Part shown: positions 6,811 through 14,756 of the stretch, in pieces
Layout: every line of letters begins with the position of its first letter
How positions within the stretch are numbered: position 1 is the first letter of the stretch
Origin: Aliidiomarina haloalkalitolerans
GTDB taxonomy: Bacteria > Pseudomonadota > Gammaproteobacteria > Enterobacterales > Alteromonadaceae
Assembly (NCBI RefSeq): GCF_003987315.1
Contig: NZ_PIPI01000001.1
Coordinates: 806,001 to 870,000, forward strand
Direction of reading: 5' to 3'
Length of the DNA stretch: 64,000 nt
Program-made: the position numbers and the translations under genes
The notes under the pieces: generated by a model
The model's database searches: none
Told to the model about the DNA's origin: nothing
What the model saw: only the letters and a program-made list of their open reading frames with translations

Positions 6811-8325
6811 TTAGCGCTCTTCCATGCCCGTGCAACCGAGTGACTGAAACAACTGCATGAATTCTTGTTGCTGCTCACGCTGAAGCTTTTGTTGACGCTG
6901 CACGCGACTAACATTGCGCGGGGTAACAAACACCACAACTTCCGTATGCTGTTGGCTGTAATCCTCCGCACTGAGCAGGTTGCTGCCCGTTCCTGGGCCA
7001 CTCATCGCACCCGGCAAGCCACTCCGTGTCGAGCTTTCCTCGTAACTGATTAAGCCGGCAACCACCAGCGTTTCACCATCAGCAACCGTGACTGTGGTTT
7101 CGGTACGGCGACTGCGTAATCCGGGTACCCCTTGTACCGCAACACTTAAATCAGGATGGCTAAGCTCACTAATTAGATGGGTGCGAATTTGCTGATCCGC
7201 GAGCAGTTCCGGCAACACATGAAGTTGCACCCCATAGTTTTTAAAGGTGACTTCCGTTTGTCCAAGGCCATTGGTTTGCGGAACAGGAATTTCACCACCG
7301 GCCAAAAAAGTCGCTTGGGTACCACTTTCCACCCGTAGCCTTGGCGTTGCCAAGACTTTACCAGCACCGCGTTCTTGTACTAATTGTAAGATACTGCGCA
7401 AACTCGCCATCCAGCCTAAATAGCTACGTTGTCCCCGCCCCAGTTCCTGTAATAAGTCTTGGTCACCCGGTACTATGTTTAAGTCCATGGCGCCTTCCAC
7501 GCGCCAAAGATCACCTCCAACCCCATCGGCAAGTACTCCGAATACGGGTCCTGCAGCGGTTTGTTGCCAACGTAATCCGAGTTGTTGCAACCAACGGGTA
7601 CTGACTTCGTAAACTTGTACTTCAAGTTCAATAACTTCAGCAATTTCCGGTGTGTAGTGCAAACCATGCAAATCCAGTTGGCTGTGGTGCTTTTGCAGTT
7701 CACTAAATTGAGCAAGTTCTTGCGCATTGACTTCACCGCGCAGAAAAAGAAAACCGTCTTCCCAATGACTGGTTACTGGAGCAAGCTCGCCGAATGTCTC
7801 TTCTGCATGTTCGCGAGCCGTCATGATAGCGCGTACTTGTCGCTCTAATTGGCGATCTTGTCGCGCCACGACACGCACCCGCTTGCTGTGGCGCACACCT
7901 TTGGTTGTCCACCACCACAAATCCACTTCGCCAACTTGCAGTGCCAAAATGAGTAGCTCGCGCTCATTCATTAGGCGTGCTTCAATAATGTCGGTGCGCG
8001 CCATGGCAATGCGTTGAATCTGATCGTGACTGACAATCAGTTCGGCACTATCGACCACTAAACTGAGCGTTGCGATCTCAGCGTCGCTCGCTACGTGTTG
8101 GTTCGCCGCTATAACTTGTTTAGCAGCAACAACTTGGTTCACAGCAAATACTTGGTCGGCAGCAAGCGCTGCCCGATTAAACAATGCGATACAGAGAACG
8201 ATAACGACGACAATCCACAGCGCTTGATTGTTATCTGTTTTGTTATCTGATTTGTTGCCTGCTTGGTTGTCGCTTGGTTGTGGTTGATTGCGAAGCCGTT
8301 CCTCGGCCTTATTTTGGTCCTGCAT
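6811..8325 (-). CDS. rcpA: RcpA/CpaC outer-membrane secretin of the tad locus
   Basis: This 504-residue protein ends in a secretin domain (LATPRLRVESGTQATFLAGGEIPV, then VPGLRSRRTETTVTVADGETLVVAGLI, then the terminal EVVVFVTPR). It should form the outer-membrane channel for Flp pili. It is unusual in two ways. About 35 hydrophilic Asn/Gln-rich residues precede the signal segment (36-50). The region at residues 53-82 is five hexapeptide repeats. I choose ATG 8325, because it begins just after the rcpC stop and follows AGGGTGG; a frame to 8382 would overlap rcpC. The usual IPILGALFRS-like loop is replaced by a Gly/Ser-rich segment. Confidence 0.85.
   Translation of the reverse strand: MQDQNKAEERLRNQPQPSDNQAGNKSDNKTDNNQALWIVVVIVLCIALFNRAALAADQVFAVNQVVAAKQVIAANQHVASDAEIATLSLVVDSAELIVSHDQIQRIAMARTDIIEARLMNERELLILALQVGEVDLWWWTTKGVRHSKRVRVVARQDRQLERQVRAIMTAREHAEETFGELAPVTSHWEDGFLFLRGEVNAQELAQFSELQKHHSQLDLHGLHYTPEIAEVIELEVQVYEVSTRWLQQLGLRWQQTAAGPVFGVLADGVGGDLWRVEGAMDLNIVPGDQDLLQELGRGQRSYLGWMASLRSILQLVQERGAGKVLATPRLRVESGTQATFLAGGEIPVPQTNGLGQTEVTFKNYGVQLHVLPELLADQQIRTHLISELSHPDLSVAVQGVPGLRSRRTETTVTVADGETLVVAGLISYEESSTRSGLPGAMSGPGTGSNLLSAEDYSQQHTEVVVFVTPRNVSRVQRQQKLQREQQQEFMQLFQSLGCTGMEER
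8080..8169 (-). repeat. 18-bp tandem repeat encoding hexapeptides in the secretin N-terminus
   Basis: Four recognisable 18-bp units start at 8098, 8116, 8134 and 8152 on the plus strand (TTGGTT/CNGCAGC pattern), with a fifth degenerate unit at 8080. On the coding strand they read ALAADQ, VFAVNQ, VVAAKQ, VIAANQ and HVASDA, immediately following the hydrophobic signal segment. The first unit contains the probable signal-peptidase site. Confidence 0.8.
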
Positions 8326-8330
8326 CCGTG

Positions 8331-9128
8331 CTACCACCCTATATCGGTTGTTGGTTGTGTTTGTGAACTTGGGACAATCCATTCTACTTTCGGAATACCA
8401 TATAGACGCCGAGGCGACGTGACTTCCTGCTGCCGTGTACGCAGGAATACCAGTAATGACTGTTCCGCATACGCTTCTTGAAAACGCACGGCGTCTTGCA
8501 GCGGAATGGCAACGGTTACTACATTCATACCGCCTCTTTGTTCACCTTCTTGCAAGCGGCCATCGATTGCCAACACTTCCAATGCCGACGCCAACAGCTT
8601 TGTGCCGCCAACAGCGTCCGTATAGAGATCAATCCGGTCGCCAATCTGCAGCGCGTTACCATGATGATCTTCGTCTCTAACTCGAAAGCTAAACGCCGTT
8701 TGCTGTTCGTTCAAGCGACTACTTAAACGGTGATCTTGATACGGCAACAAGTGAATACGCTGCAGCGGTCGGCCGGGCGCTAGCTCGCCAGCGAGATCGT
8801 TACGCAGCACGCGACCAATAATCGACTCAGCATCCTGTGCAAGTATTGCGTCAGCCGCAAGACCATCAGGATGAACCTGACGAACACGCATGTTTTTAGC
8901 GGTAAGTTGCTCCCCTGCGATCAATGCTTGTGCTGGCACCACAACGGCGACTCGTTCATTGGCAATTTGCAACGTTTGATACTCTCGGCGGTACTGTTGT
9001 TGCAAGTCCATCTCCGTTTGCCGAAGATAGTTCTGCAAGACAAACCATGCGAACAACGCCGCCAGCACTCCCACGAGCAACGGGATCAGCAGCCAGAGTT
9101 TACCTTTTAAGCCGGCAGCCAACTTCAT
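8331..9128 (-). CDS. rcpC: RcpC/CpaB Flp pilus assembly protein (SAF domain)
   Basis: This 265-residue protein has an N-terminal membrane anchor (about residues 7-30, LWLLIPLLVGVLAALFAWFVL). A SAF-type region follows (VVVPAQALIAGEQLTAKNMRVRQV...LRNDLAGELAPGRPL), then a GDRIDLYTDA segment, as in CpaB/RcpC. RcpC is a periplasmic partner of the secretin, proposed to contact peptidoglycan. ATG 9128 is chosen because GAGG lies 7 bases upstream and it overlaps the previous stop as ATGA; the frame open to 9158 is less likely. The rcpA start follows 5 bases after its stop. Confidence 0.85.
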   Translation of the reverse strand: MKLAAGLKGKLWLLIPLLVGVLAALFAWFVLQNYLRQTEMDLQQQYRREYQTLQIANERVAVVVPAQALIAGEQLTAKNMRVRQVHPDGLAADAILAQDAESIIGRVLRNDLAGELAPGRPLQRIHLLPYQDHRLSSRLNEQQTAFSFRVRDEDHHGNALQIGDRIDLYTDAVGGTKLLASALEVLAIDGRLQEGEQRGGMNVVTVAIPLQDAVRFQEAYAEQSLLVFLRTRQQEVTSPRRLYGIPKVEWIVPSSQTQPTTDIGW

Positions 9129-9742
9129 TCGCGAACCTCGAGCGTATGGGTTAGCCAAACGACACCCGGTTCCTGTTCCCAGCCTACCACTGAATAAACC
9201 CCTTGGTCGGTCTGGTAACTCAGGACAAAGCTCCCTTGATAGCGGTCATGGATATATGCCGGAGCAACCGCATTGGCCTGCATCTTATCGATCGCTGCAT
9301 AGTAGTGCGTTGCTAACGGTTGATTGGAAATCTCACTGCGGACTTCACCGCTTTGCGAACGATACACATAGACTTCATCACCATGATGTTCCGCATCGGT
9401 GAGTAGCGTCTCAGTCCACAGCAAGTTGTCGTCATGCCACATCAAGGTCAACATAAAGTTGTCACCTAAGCAATCAACTCGCAGCTCATCTGAGCTTGGC
9501 AGGATTAAGCAGTCTTGCACGCCTGCCATCAGTTCTAAAATTGGTTCATGACGCGATTCGAGCAGCCAAATTCTTACGTCGAGACCAAATACTTTGGCGA
9601 CGTCAATAATTTTCTCTGACACTAGAGGCCGCGGCAGATAACTCGGTCGTTCGGTTAAAAACTTTGCTTGCACAGCCCCACTTCCTGCACACAATACAAC
9701 GCCAAAGCTGAGCATGAGCGGATACAAAAATTGAATACGCAT
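9125..9742 (-). CDS. Exported protein of unknown function in tad operon
   Basis: This 205-residue protein is not recognised. It has a clear signal peptide (MRIQFLYPLMLSFGVVLCAGSGAVQA, probably cleaved at AxA). The mature part is soluble, acidic and rich in Trp and Leu, with two cysteines (QDCLIL and VDCLGD) that could form a periplasmic disulphide. It lies between the TadE-like gene and rcpC, coupled to rcpC by an ATGA overlap. That suggests an envelope role in pilus assembly, but this is inference from context only. Confidence 0.65.
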   Translation of the reverse strand: MRIQFLYPLMLSFGVVLCAGSGAVQAKFLTERPSYLPRPLVSEKIIDVAKVFGLDVRIWLLESRHEPILELMAGVQDCLILPSSDELRVDCLGDNFMLTLMWHDDNLLWTETLLTDAEHHGDEVYVYRSQSGEVRSEISNQPLATHYYAAIDKMQANAVAPAYIHDRYQGSFVLSYQTDQGVYSVVGWEQEPGVVWLTHTLEVRE

Positions 9743-9753
9743 GATTTGCTCCT

Positions 9754-10380
9754 TTAGTTACAATTGGCGTTTTGACAACGAGCATGGGCAGGAACGACAT
9801 CCACATCCACATGTCCGACGCGTAATTGGTCAGGGCTAAATTCGCGCGCAAACGGAATTAATCCCAACAGCGATTGAATCTCCTGAAAGCCAAGTTGGTT
9901 CAGAAACTCCGTGGTAGTCAGGGCTTTGGGCCTACTACTTAAGTGCGCTAAGCTCTGGGGCTGCCACGCATTACTTAGACGACTAAAGGTCAGCCAGGGT
10001 TGTTCGGACTCTTCATGCTGCAACTGAACAACAGCTAAGTTGTTGGTTGGTAGTGAAAAGCCACGTTGCGTACTAAGGATGTCCCAGACCGGCGCAATTA
10101 AGTTAGCAAAGGCGTAGTCGCTCGTGGTCCGATAATCAAGTTCATAGTCGTCACCCACCGGAAGTCGAAATTCTTTTTCATAATCTTCAAGTTCACGACT
10201 TTCGAGTCCAGCGGTCGCGCGCAAGGGGTGATCCGCCAATACCACAGGCAGCAACTGTTGTCCGCGCCAGCGCTTCGCTAAACTTTGCTCAACCTGTGGC
10301 ATGGACACCAGTAAGAGAAGCCCAAGTAAACTAATCGCAAGCGTAATTTCAACTAATGCCTGTCCAAAATTCCGTTTCAT
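9754..10380 (-). CDS. TadE-like minor pseudopilin
   Basis: This 208-residue protein starts MKRNFGQALVEITLAISLLGLLLLVSMPQVEQSL. This is a short basic leader, a Gly before a QALVE stretch with the conserved Glu, and one hydrophobic helix, the arrangement of TadE/TadF pseudopilins cut by a prepilin peptidase. The remainder is a soluble periplasmic domain with two C-terminal cysteines. TadE-type proteins are minor pilus components needed for assembly. The 4-base overlap with the upstream TadG-like gene indicates coupling. Sequence similarity beyond the N-terminus is not apparent, so the family is assigned by architecture and locus. Confidence 0.6.
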   Translation of the reverse strand: MKRNFGQALVEITLAISLLGLLLLVSMPQVEQSLAKRWRGQQLLPVVLADHPLRATAGLESRELEDYEKEFRLPVGDDYELDYRTTSDYAFANLIAPVWDILSTQRGFSLPTNNLAVVQLQHEESEQPWLTFSRLSNAWQPQSLAHLSSRPKALTTTEFLNQLGFQEIQSLLGLIPFAREFSPDQLRVGHVDVDVVPAHARCQNANCN

Positions 10381-11624
10381 AATTGCATCCTTAAAAATTC
10401 AAGTTCCCAAATTGGCACAGCAACCGCTCGGGTTTGCCACAGCGCATTGTGCAAATTCGCTCGCTCTCCCCTGCCATCACGACGCTGCCAAAAGTTTCTC
10501 GGGCGCGAGAAATACAGTTGTTGACGACCAACGCCCCAGATCACCGGGACAAAGTGATTGTCTGCGCTTTCATCATTACTATGAGCCACTTCAGGACGCT
10601 TGGAACGCACAACCAAGGTGATCTGTGGCTCGCGATTGCTATCGCTTAAACGATAGAAGTTAGGAATCGAATGGCCGACGCCCAAATTGCGGCCAAAACG
10701 GCCTGCTTCTGCGCTAGCGCGCCGATTGAAGCGATAACTCTCCCCAAAACCGGGGGTGCGACCACGACTCGGTAAACGCTGACGAAAATAGGCCGAACCA
10801 CCGCCAAGAGGCGCTTCCTGCCAACGATAAATGGCATTGACATGAAACGAGAAGGTATCAACGCTTTGCCACTCAATGCGACCAAGCAAGTTTTTTACAT
10901 CCGAGCCTCCGGCTTTATGGGCATAGATAATTGGCCGGGCGTCAAATAGCCGGTACGTTCGACGTTGACTGAACGGGTCGCGGCTTTCCATCGCCATGCG
11001 GATGTAGTCGTTCTGGTCGGTCATATTTGACGTCCGCGTTTGCATTCGCAGCCACAAATATTCCGCATCAATCAGCGTCTGGTGATTAAACATGTGTAAC
11101 TCAAGTTCCGGATCGTTCTGCTCCACCACTTCCGTTGCCGTTGCGATCGTGCTCAACCAGCTGGCTTGATGAAACGTAAACTGTGCCAGTTGCAACATTT
11201 CCACGGTTGATTGCTGCACGATAATCAAGCTCCGCATGGTTCGCTCCATCGGCACGCGCATGCGTTCCACCGCTCGCGCCATATTGAGCGTAACGATATT
11301 CACTTTCGGTATCCATGCGGTGAACTGAGCAATTCGGGTCATACTACGACGATTCATGTCGTACCAAGAATGAATCCCCATGAGCTGACCAATGACAATC
11401 TCATTGGCCAGCATGGCTCGGTTAGTAATACCTTTGAAGTTGAGATCTCGGGCAGCAATGACGGCAACACTTTCAGCCGCATATTCTGCGACTTGCGTTG
11501 CTGCTGACTGCTTTTGTAGCTGACTGGTGAGCTGCACCGTAAGGAGCACAGCCACCAGCAACCCAGCAAACAGCAAGGTCATCGCAACGAGATAGAAACC
11601 TCGATGACGTGAACTTAGGCGCAT
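10377..11624 (-). CDS. TadG-like pilus-locus protein with N-terminal membrane anchor
   Basis: This 415-residue protein begins RHRGFYLVAMTLLFAGLLVAVLLTVQLTSQL, the basic-then-hydrophobic start of Tad-locus TadG/TadE proteins. A long extracytoplasmic region follows, with a helical part (about 40-150) and a Tyr/Arg-rich second half. It has no von Willebrand domain motif that I can see, so it is not a classical full TadG. It lies 2 bases downstream of the pilin gene and overlaps the TadE-like gene. A role as a large minor pilin or tip component is inferred from position. Confidence 0.5.
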   Translation of the reverse strand: MRLSSRHRGFYLVAMTLLFAGLLVAVLLTVQLTSQLQKQSAATQVAEYAAESVAVIAARDLNFKGITNRAMLANEIVIGQLMGIHSWYDMNRRSMTRIAQFTAWIPKVNIVTLNMARAVERMRVPMERTMRSLIIVQQSTVEMLQLAQFTFHQASWLSTIATATEVVEQNDPELELHMFNHQTLIDAEYLWLRMQTRTSNMTDQNDYIRMAMESRDPFSQRRTYRLFDARPIIYAHKAGGSDVKNLLGRIEWQSVDTFSFHVNAIYRWQEAPLGGGSAYFRQRLPSRGRTPGFGESYRFNRRASAEAGRFGRNLGVGHSIPNFYRLSDSNREPQITLVVRSKRPEVAHSNDESADNHFVPVIWGVGRQQLYFSRPRNFWQRRDGRGERANLHNALWQTRAVAVPIWELEFLRMQL

Positions 11625-11626
11625 AC

Positions 11627-11941
11627 TTAATTACCCGAATGGGTACCTTCGTCGTAATTGCCTAAACCGTAGTTTTGGTTTGCAGTACTTGAAGCGGTGT
11701 TGGCCGCTTGTTCTGCTTGACGTATTTGTTGATCAGCGGGCTGGCCAGAAATTTCTTTCGCAACCCCTGCCATCTGCGTGCGTACCGTTTTTCCAAAAAA
11801 CGAATACACACCGATCGCAGCAACCACCACCAGGGCTAATACAACAATATATTCTGTCATCCCTTGGCCGCGCGCATAGCGTGCAGCCTTAGAATAACGT
11901 TGCGGACGTACAGAGTGAGATAAAGCATGATTTTTTGACAT
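11627..11941 (-). CDS. Flp-type (type IVb) pilin-like protein, first gene of tad operon
   Basis: This 104-residue protein has a long basic leader, then GQGMTEYIVVLALVVVAAIGVYSFFG. The G-x(3)-EY pattern and single hydrophobic helix are the hallmark of Flp/type IVb prepilins, with cleavage expected at the Gly. The post-helix tail (about 50 residues, Gln/Asn/Ala-rich, ending GNYDEGTHSGN) is longer than in classical Flp pilins. ATG 11941 is chosen for its GGAGG at 4-5 bases; the frame is open to 12001. It heads an eleven-gene operon, which fits a major pilin, though it could be a TadE-like minor pilin. Confidence 0.7.
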   Translation of the reverse strand: MSKNHALSHSVRPQRYSKAARYARGQGMTEYIVVLALVVVAAIGVYSFFGKTVRTQMAGVAKEISGQPADQQIRQAEQAANTASSTANQNYGLGNYDEGTHSGN

Positions 11942-12059
11942 AGCGCCTCCATGGCACGTGAGTTTTCCGTCACTTAAATTCCCAATTAACCGAGCCAACA
12001 TGGCCGGTCAAAGAGAGCTTAGAGAACGCTATGCAAAAAGAAAAGTGTTGAGCTGCGTT

Positions 12060-12731
12060 TTAATCGATTGCCAAGTATTTATGTAATTGAACGGACAAAC
12101 GCCAGTTCCGTTGCCGACAAATTCTCATCGCCAGTTCGGTCGCATGCGGACGCTGACTAATGGGTTGCAAACAAATGGTTGTGCCCGGTTGTACAGGACA
12201 ATCAAGCAGTAACTGATCAAGTTGCTCGATGTGCTTGTGCATGGCAACCGGGTACTTCACTTCATTTGCACGTAACATGGCATCGGCACGCACCGCATAA
12301 CCGCCGGGCATGTCCACTTTCGGGGACACCGTAACCCATGTTTGCGGGCTCGTTAATACCTCAAATGTACCGCTGGTTTCGATTTGTAAACGATAACCTG
12401 CCGCTTCAAGCACTGCTGCAAGTGGCCGTAAGTCATACATACAGGGTTCGCCGCCGGTAATCACCACATGTTTAGCCGTAAAGCCGAGTGCTTGGATTTG
12501 CGCCAGAATATCGTCTGGACTCACTTCTGCAAATTGTGTGCTCGCTTGTTGCTTGGCCAGCACATCAGTAATGGCAATCCGATCGTCAGCGCTTTTGTCC
12601 CATGTATGTTGCGTATCACACCATGGACAACCGACTGGGCAACCTTGGAGACGAATAAAAATAGCCGGCACACCGGTATACACACCTTCGCCTTGAATTG
12701 TTTCAAACAATTCATTAATTGGGTAAATCAT
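12060..12731 (-). CDS. queE: 7-carboxy-7-deazaguanine synthase QueE
   Basis: QueE is the radical-SAM enzyme that converts 6-carboxytetrahydropterin to 7-carboxy-7-deazaguanine on the queuosine pathway. The 223 residues match the E. coli length. The motif GCPVGCPWCDTQHTWD holds the CxxxCxxC [4Fe-4S] cysteines, with FETIQGEG near the N-terminus. ATG 12731 has AGGAG 4 bases upstream; the frame open to 12830 would extend into the queC leader. It is divergent from queC, the next enzyme of the pathway. No preQ1 riboswitch is evident between them. Confidence 0.94.
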   Translation of the reverse strand: MIYPINELFETIQGEGVYTGVPAIFIRLQGCPVGCPWCDTQHTWDKSADDRIAITDVLAKQQASTQFAEVSPDDILAQIQALGFTAKHVVITGGEPCMYDLRPLAAVLEAAGYRLQIETSGTFEVLTSPQTWVTVSPKVDMPGGYAVRADAMLRANEVKYPVAMHKHIEQLDQLLLDCPVQPGTTICLQPISQRPHATELAMRICRQRNWRLSVQLHKYLAID

Positions 12732-12777
12732 AACGCTCCTGCGGCTTCTGTCAGCTACTTGAATCGGGTAAACTGTG

Positions 12778-12807
12778 ATTATACGTGAGTCGGCATAGCA
12801 GGAGCAA
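12778..12807 (-). promoter_or_regulatory. Candidate queE promoter
   Basis: On the minus strand, TATAAT (12783-12778) lies 18 bp downstream of TTGCTC (12807-12802). The transcript would start near 12771, about 40 bases before the queE ATG. The region overlaps the queC leader, so the two divergent genes share a compact control region. Confidence 0.45.
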
Positions 12808-12811
12808 AAAG

Positions 12812-13498
12812 ATGCAGGAAAAAACTCCAAGTATGAAAAAAGCAGTGGTTATTTATTCCGGTGGCATGGACTCGTTTACTGTGCTGCATCGCGCGATCGC
12901 CGACGGCTTTGAGGTCTATCCATTGTCGTTTCATTACGGCCAACGCCACAGTAAAGAACTGGATTGTGCTGCCGCAGTCTGCGAGCAATTGGGCTTGGCG
13001 CACAAATTAGTGGATATTCGCAGCATCAATACCCTGCTGGCGGGTTCAGCGCTCACTGATGACATTGAAGTGCCGGCGGCCGACTACGCTGAAGGCAATA
13101 TGAAAGCGACTGTCGTTCCCAACCGCAACATGATCTTATTATCGCTCGCGATCGGCTATGCCGTGTCTATTGATGCCGATGAAGTGTATTACGGCGCTCA
13201 TTCCGGTGACCATGATATCTATCCTGATTGTCGCCCCGAGTTTGTCGAAGCCATGAACCAAGTTAGCCAGCTCGCCAATTACAAAGCGATTCCAGTGCGC
13301 TCTCCTTACCTATACAACAGCAAGGCTGAAATTCTCGCCGATGGATTAAGTATGGGCCTTGATTACAGCCAAACCTGGACTTGCTATAACGGCCGCGAAT
13401 TCGCCTGTGGTAATTGCAGTGCCTGCCGTGAGCGACTCGGTGCATTCGCAGCGCATCAGTTGACTGACCCGCTGCGCTACGAAGAACAAGCCAACTAA
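12812..13498 (+). CDS. queC: 7-cyano-7-deazaguanine synthase QueC
   Basis: QueC is the ATP-dependent enzyme that converts 7-carboxy-7-deazaguanine to preQ0. The 228-residue protein has the PP-loop SGGMDS (residues 16-21) and the C-terminal zinc site WTCYN...[14 protein letters not shown] with four cysteines. I choose ATG 12812 because AGGAG sits 7 bases upstream; ATG 12833 ([11 protein letters not shown]) matches the usual family N-terminus but has a poorer ribosome site. It is divergent from queE. Confidence 0.94.
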   Translation: MQEKTPSMKKAVVIYSGGMDSFTVLHRAIADGFEVYPLSFHYGQRHSKELDCAAAVCEQLGLAHKLVDIRSINTLLAGSALTDDIEVPAADYAEGNMKATVVPNRNMILLSLAIGYAVSIDADEVYYGAHSGDHDIYPDCRPEFVEAMNQVSQLANYKAIPVRSPYLYNSKAEILADGLSMGLDYSQTWTCYNGREFACGNCSACRERLGAFAAHQLTDPLRYEEQAN

Positions 13499-13507
13499 GC
13501 GAACGAC

Positions 13508-14518
13508 TTATTGCGCTCGTTGCGCGAGTAACGTTTGTACGTCCTGCCAACGCTGACTCGCTTGTACGCTTGCAAGTGAGTCAAAGGCACTTTGGCCGGC
13601 CAAAATTTTCACTGGATCACGTTCGGTCATGGGAAACTCGACTGTCTCTAACACAACTCTGGCTTGAGCTTGGTCATTGCACACCAATAACAGATCACAA
13701 CCAGCAGACAGTGCTTTTTCTGCACGTTGACTGATATTTCCAGCGACCGTCGCTCCCGCCATCAAGAGGTCATCACTAATAATCACGCCCTGAAAGCCTA
13801 AATCCTGACGCAGAATTTTCTGCATCCAGAAGCTTGAAAAACCTGCTGGGTCTGGATCAACTTGCGGATAAATCACATGGGCGGGCATCAAGGCTTGGAT
13901 ATGAGGCAGCAGCTCAATAAAAACTTGGGTGTCGAGCTGAAGAATCTCAGCCAAAGGTCGATCATCGACAGGAATATCGATATGCGAGTCAGCAACCACA
14001 GTGCCATGGCCAGGAAAGTGCTTACCTGTGGTGCGCATACCGGCTTCGTGCATACCGCGCATAAACGCTGCAGCGAGCGGCACGATTGCCTTGCTGTCGA
14101 CACCAAACGAGCGATCGCCAATCACAGAACTTGGGCCATGAACATCTAAGACAGGTGCAAAACTATGGTCAACGCCACAAGCCAACAACTCACTCGCCAT
14201 TAACCAACCTAGTTCACGCGCATAAGCGGCATTGCGAGCCGGCTGGTCAGAGAAACTAGCAAGCGATGCCATAGCGGGTATGGCGCTAAAACCCTCGCGA
14301 AAACGTTGCACCCGACCACCTTCGTGGTCAACTGTGATTAAGATTTCCCGCCCTGCCGCTGCTCGAATAGCCTGAGTCAACGCGGCTAGTTGCGCTGGAT
14401 TCTCGTAATTGCGGGTAAATAAAATGACACCTGCAACGCGCTCATGACGCAAGATCTCTTCGTCCTGTGCCGTTAGTTCAGTTCCTTCGATATCGAGGAG
14501 CAATCCAGTATGAAACAT
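13508..14518 (-). CDS. nagZ: Beta-N-acetylglucosaminidase NagZ
   Basis: NagZ is a cytoplasmic glycoside hydrolase family 3 enzyme that removes GlcNAc from anhydro-muropeptides in cell-wall recycling. At 336 residues it is near the E. coli length (341). The family signature KHFPGHG is present, as are TVDHEGGRVQRFREGF and the catalytic-Asp region IISDDLLMAGA. ATG follows AGGA by 5 bases. The gene converges on queC with only 9 bases between stops. NagZ products can induce AmpC beta-lactamases in some species, but no ampR/ampC is in the window. Confidence 0.95.
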   Translation of the reverse strand: MFHTGLLLDIEGTELTAQDEEILRHERVAGVILFTRNYENPAQLAALTQAIRAAAGREILITVDHEGGRVQRFREGFSAIPAMASLASFSDQPARNAAYARELGWLMASELLACGVDHSFAPVLDVHGPSSVIGDRSFGVDSKAIVPLAAAFMRGMHEAGMRTTGKHFPGHGTVVADSHIDIPVDDRPLAEILQLDTQVFIELLPHIQALMPAHVIYPQVDPDPAGFSSFWMQKILRQDLGFQGVIISDDLLMAGATVAGNISQRAEKALSAGCDLLLVCNDQAQARVVLETVEFPMTERDPVKILAGQSAFDSLASVQASQRWQDVQTLLAQRAQ

Positions 14519-14756
14519 AAAAATCCTATACTTAACAAATGCATGCTAACGGACATTCGACCGCGAGAAAGCTGTAATTGAACGAAAACTGTTATTTCAA
14601 AGTATCTAAAATATGACTATGCTAGGAACAGACACGTTCCTTGTATGTATGGATGCTACAACAAGCATGCCGATACACGAACCAGCTATAGAAAAGTGAA
14701 TCTTATACCAGATTTACGGTCTATGTTGTAAAGACTTCGCCAGCGAGATGATTGCC

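Noticed and set aside
3236-11941. Tad locus as a horizontally acquired island with borders
   Set aside because: No tRNA junction, integrase, direct repeats or insertion sequence was seen at its edges, and base composition looks like the rest by eye.
12732-12811. preQ1 riboswitch between queE and queC
   Set aside because: No preQ1 aptamer-like pseudoknot or C-rich loop is recognisable; only short promoter-like elements.
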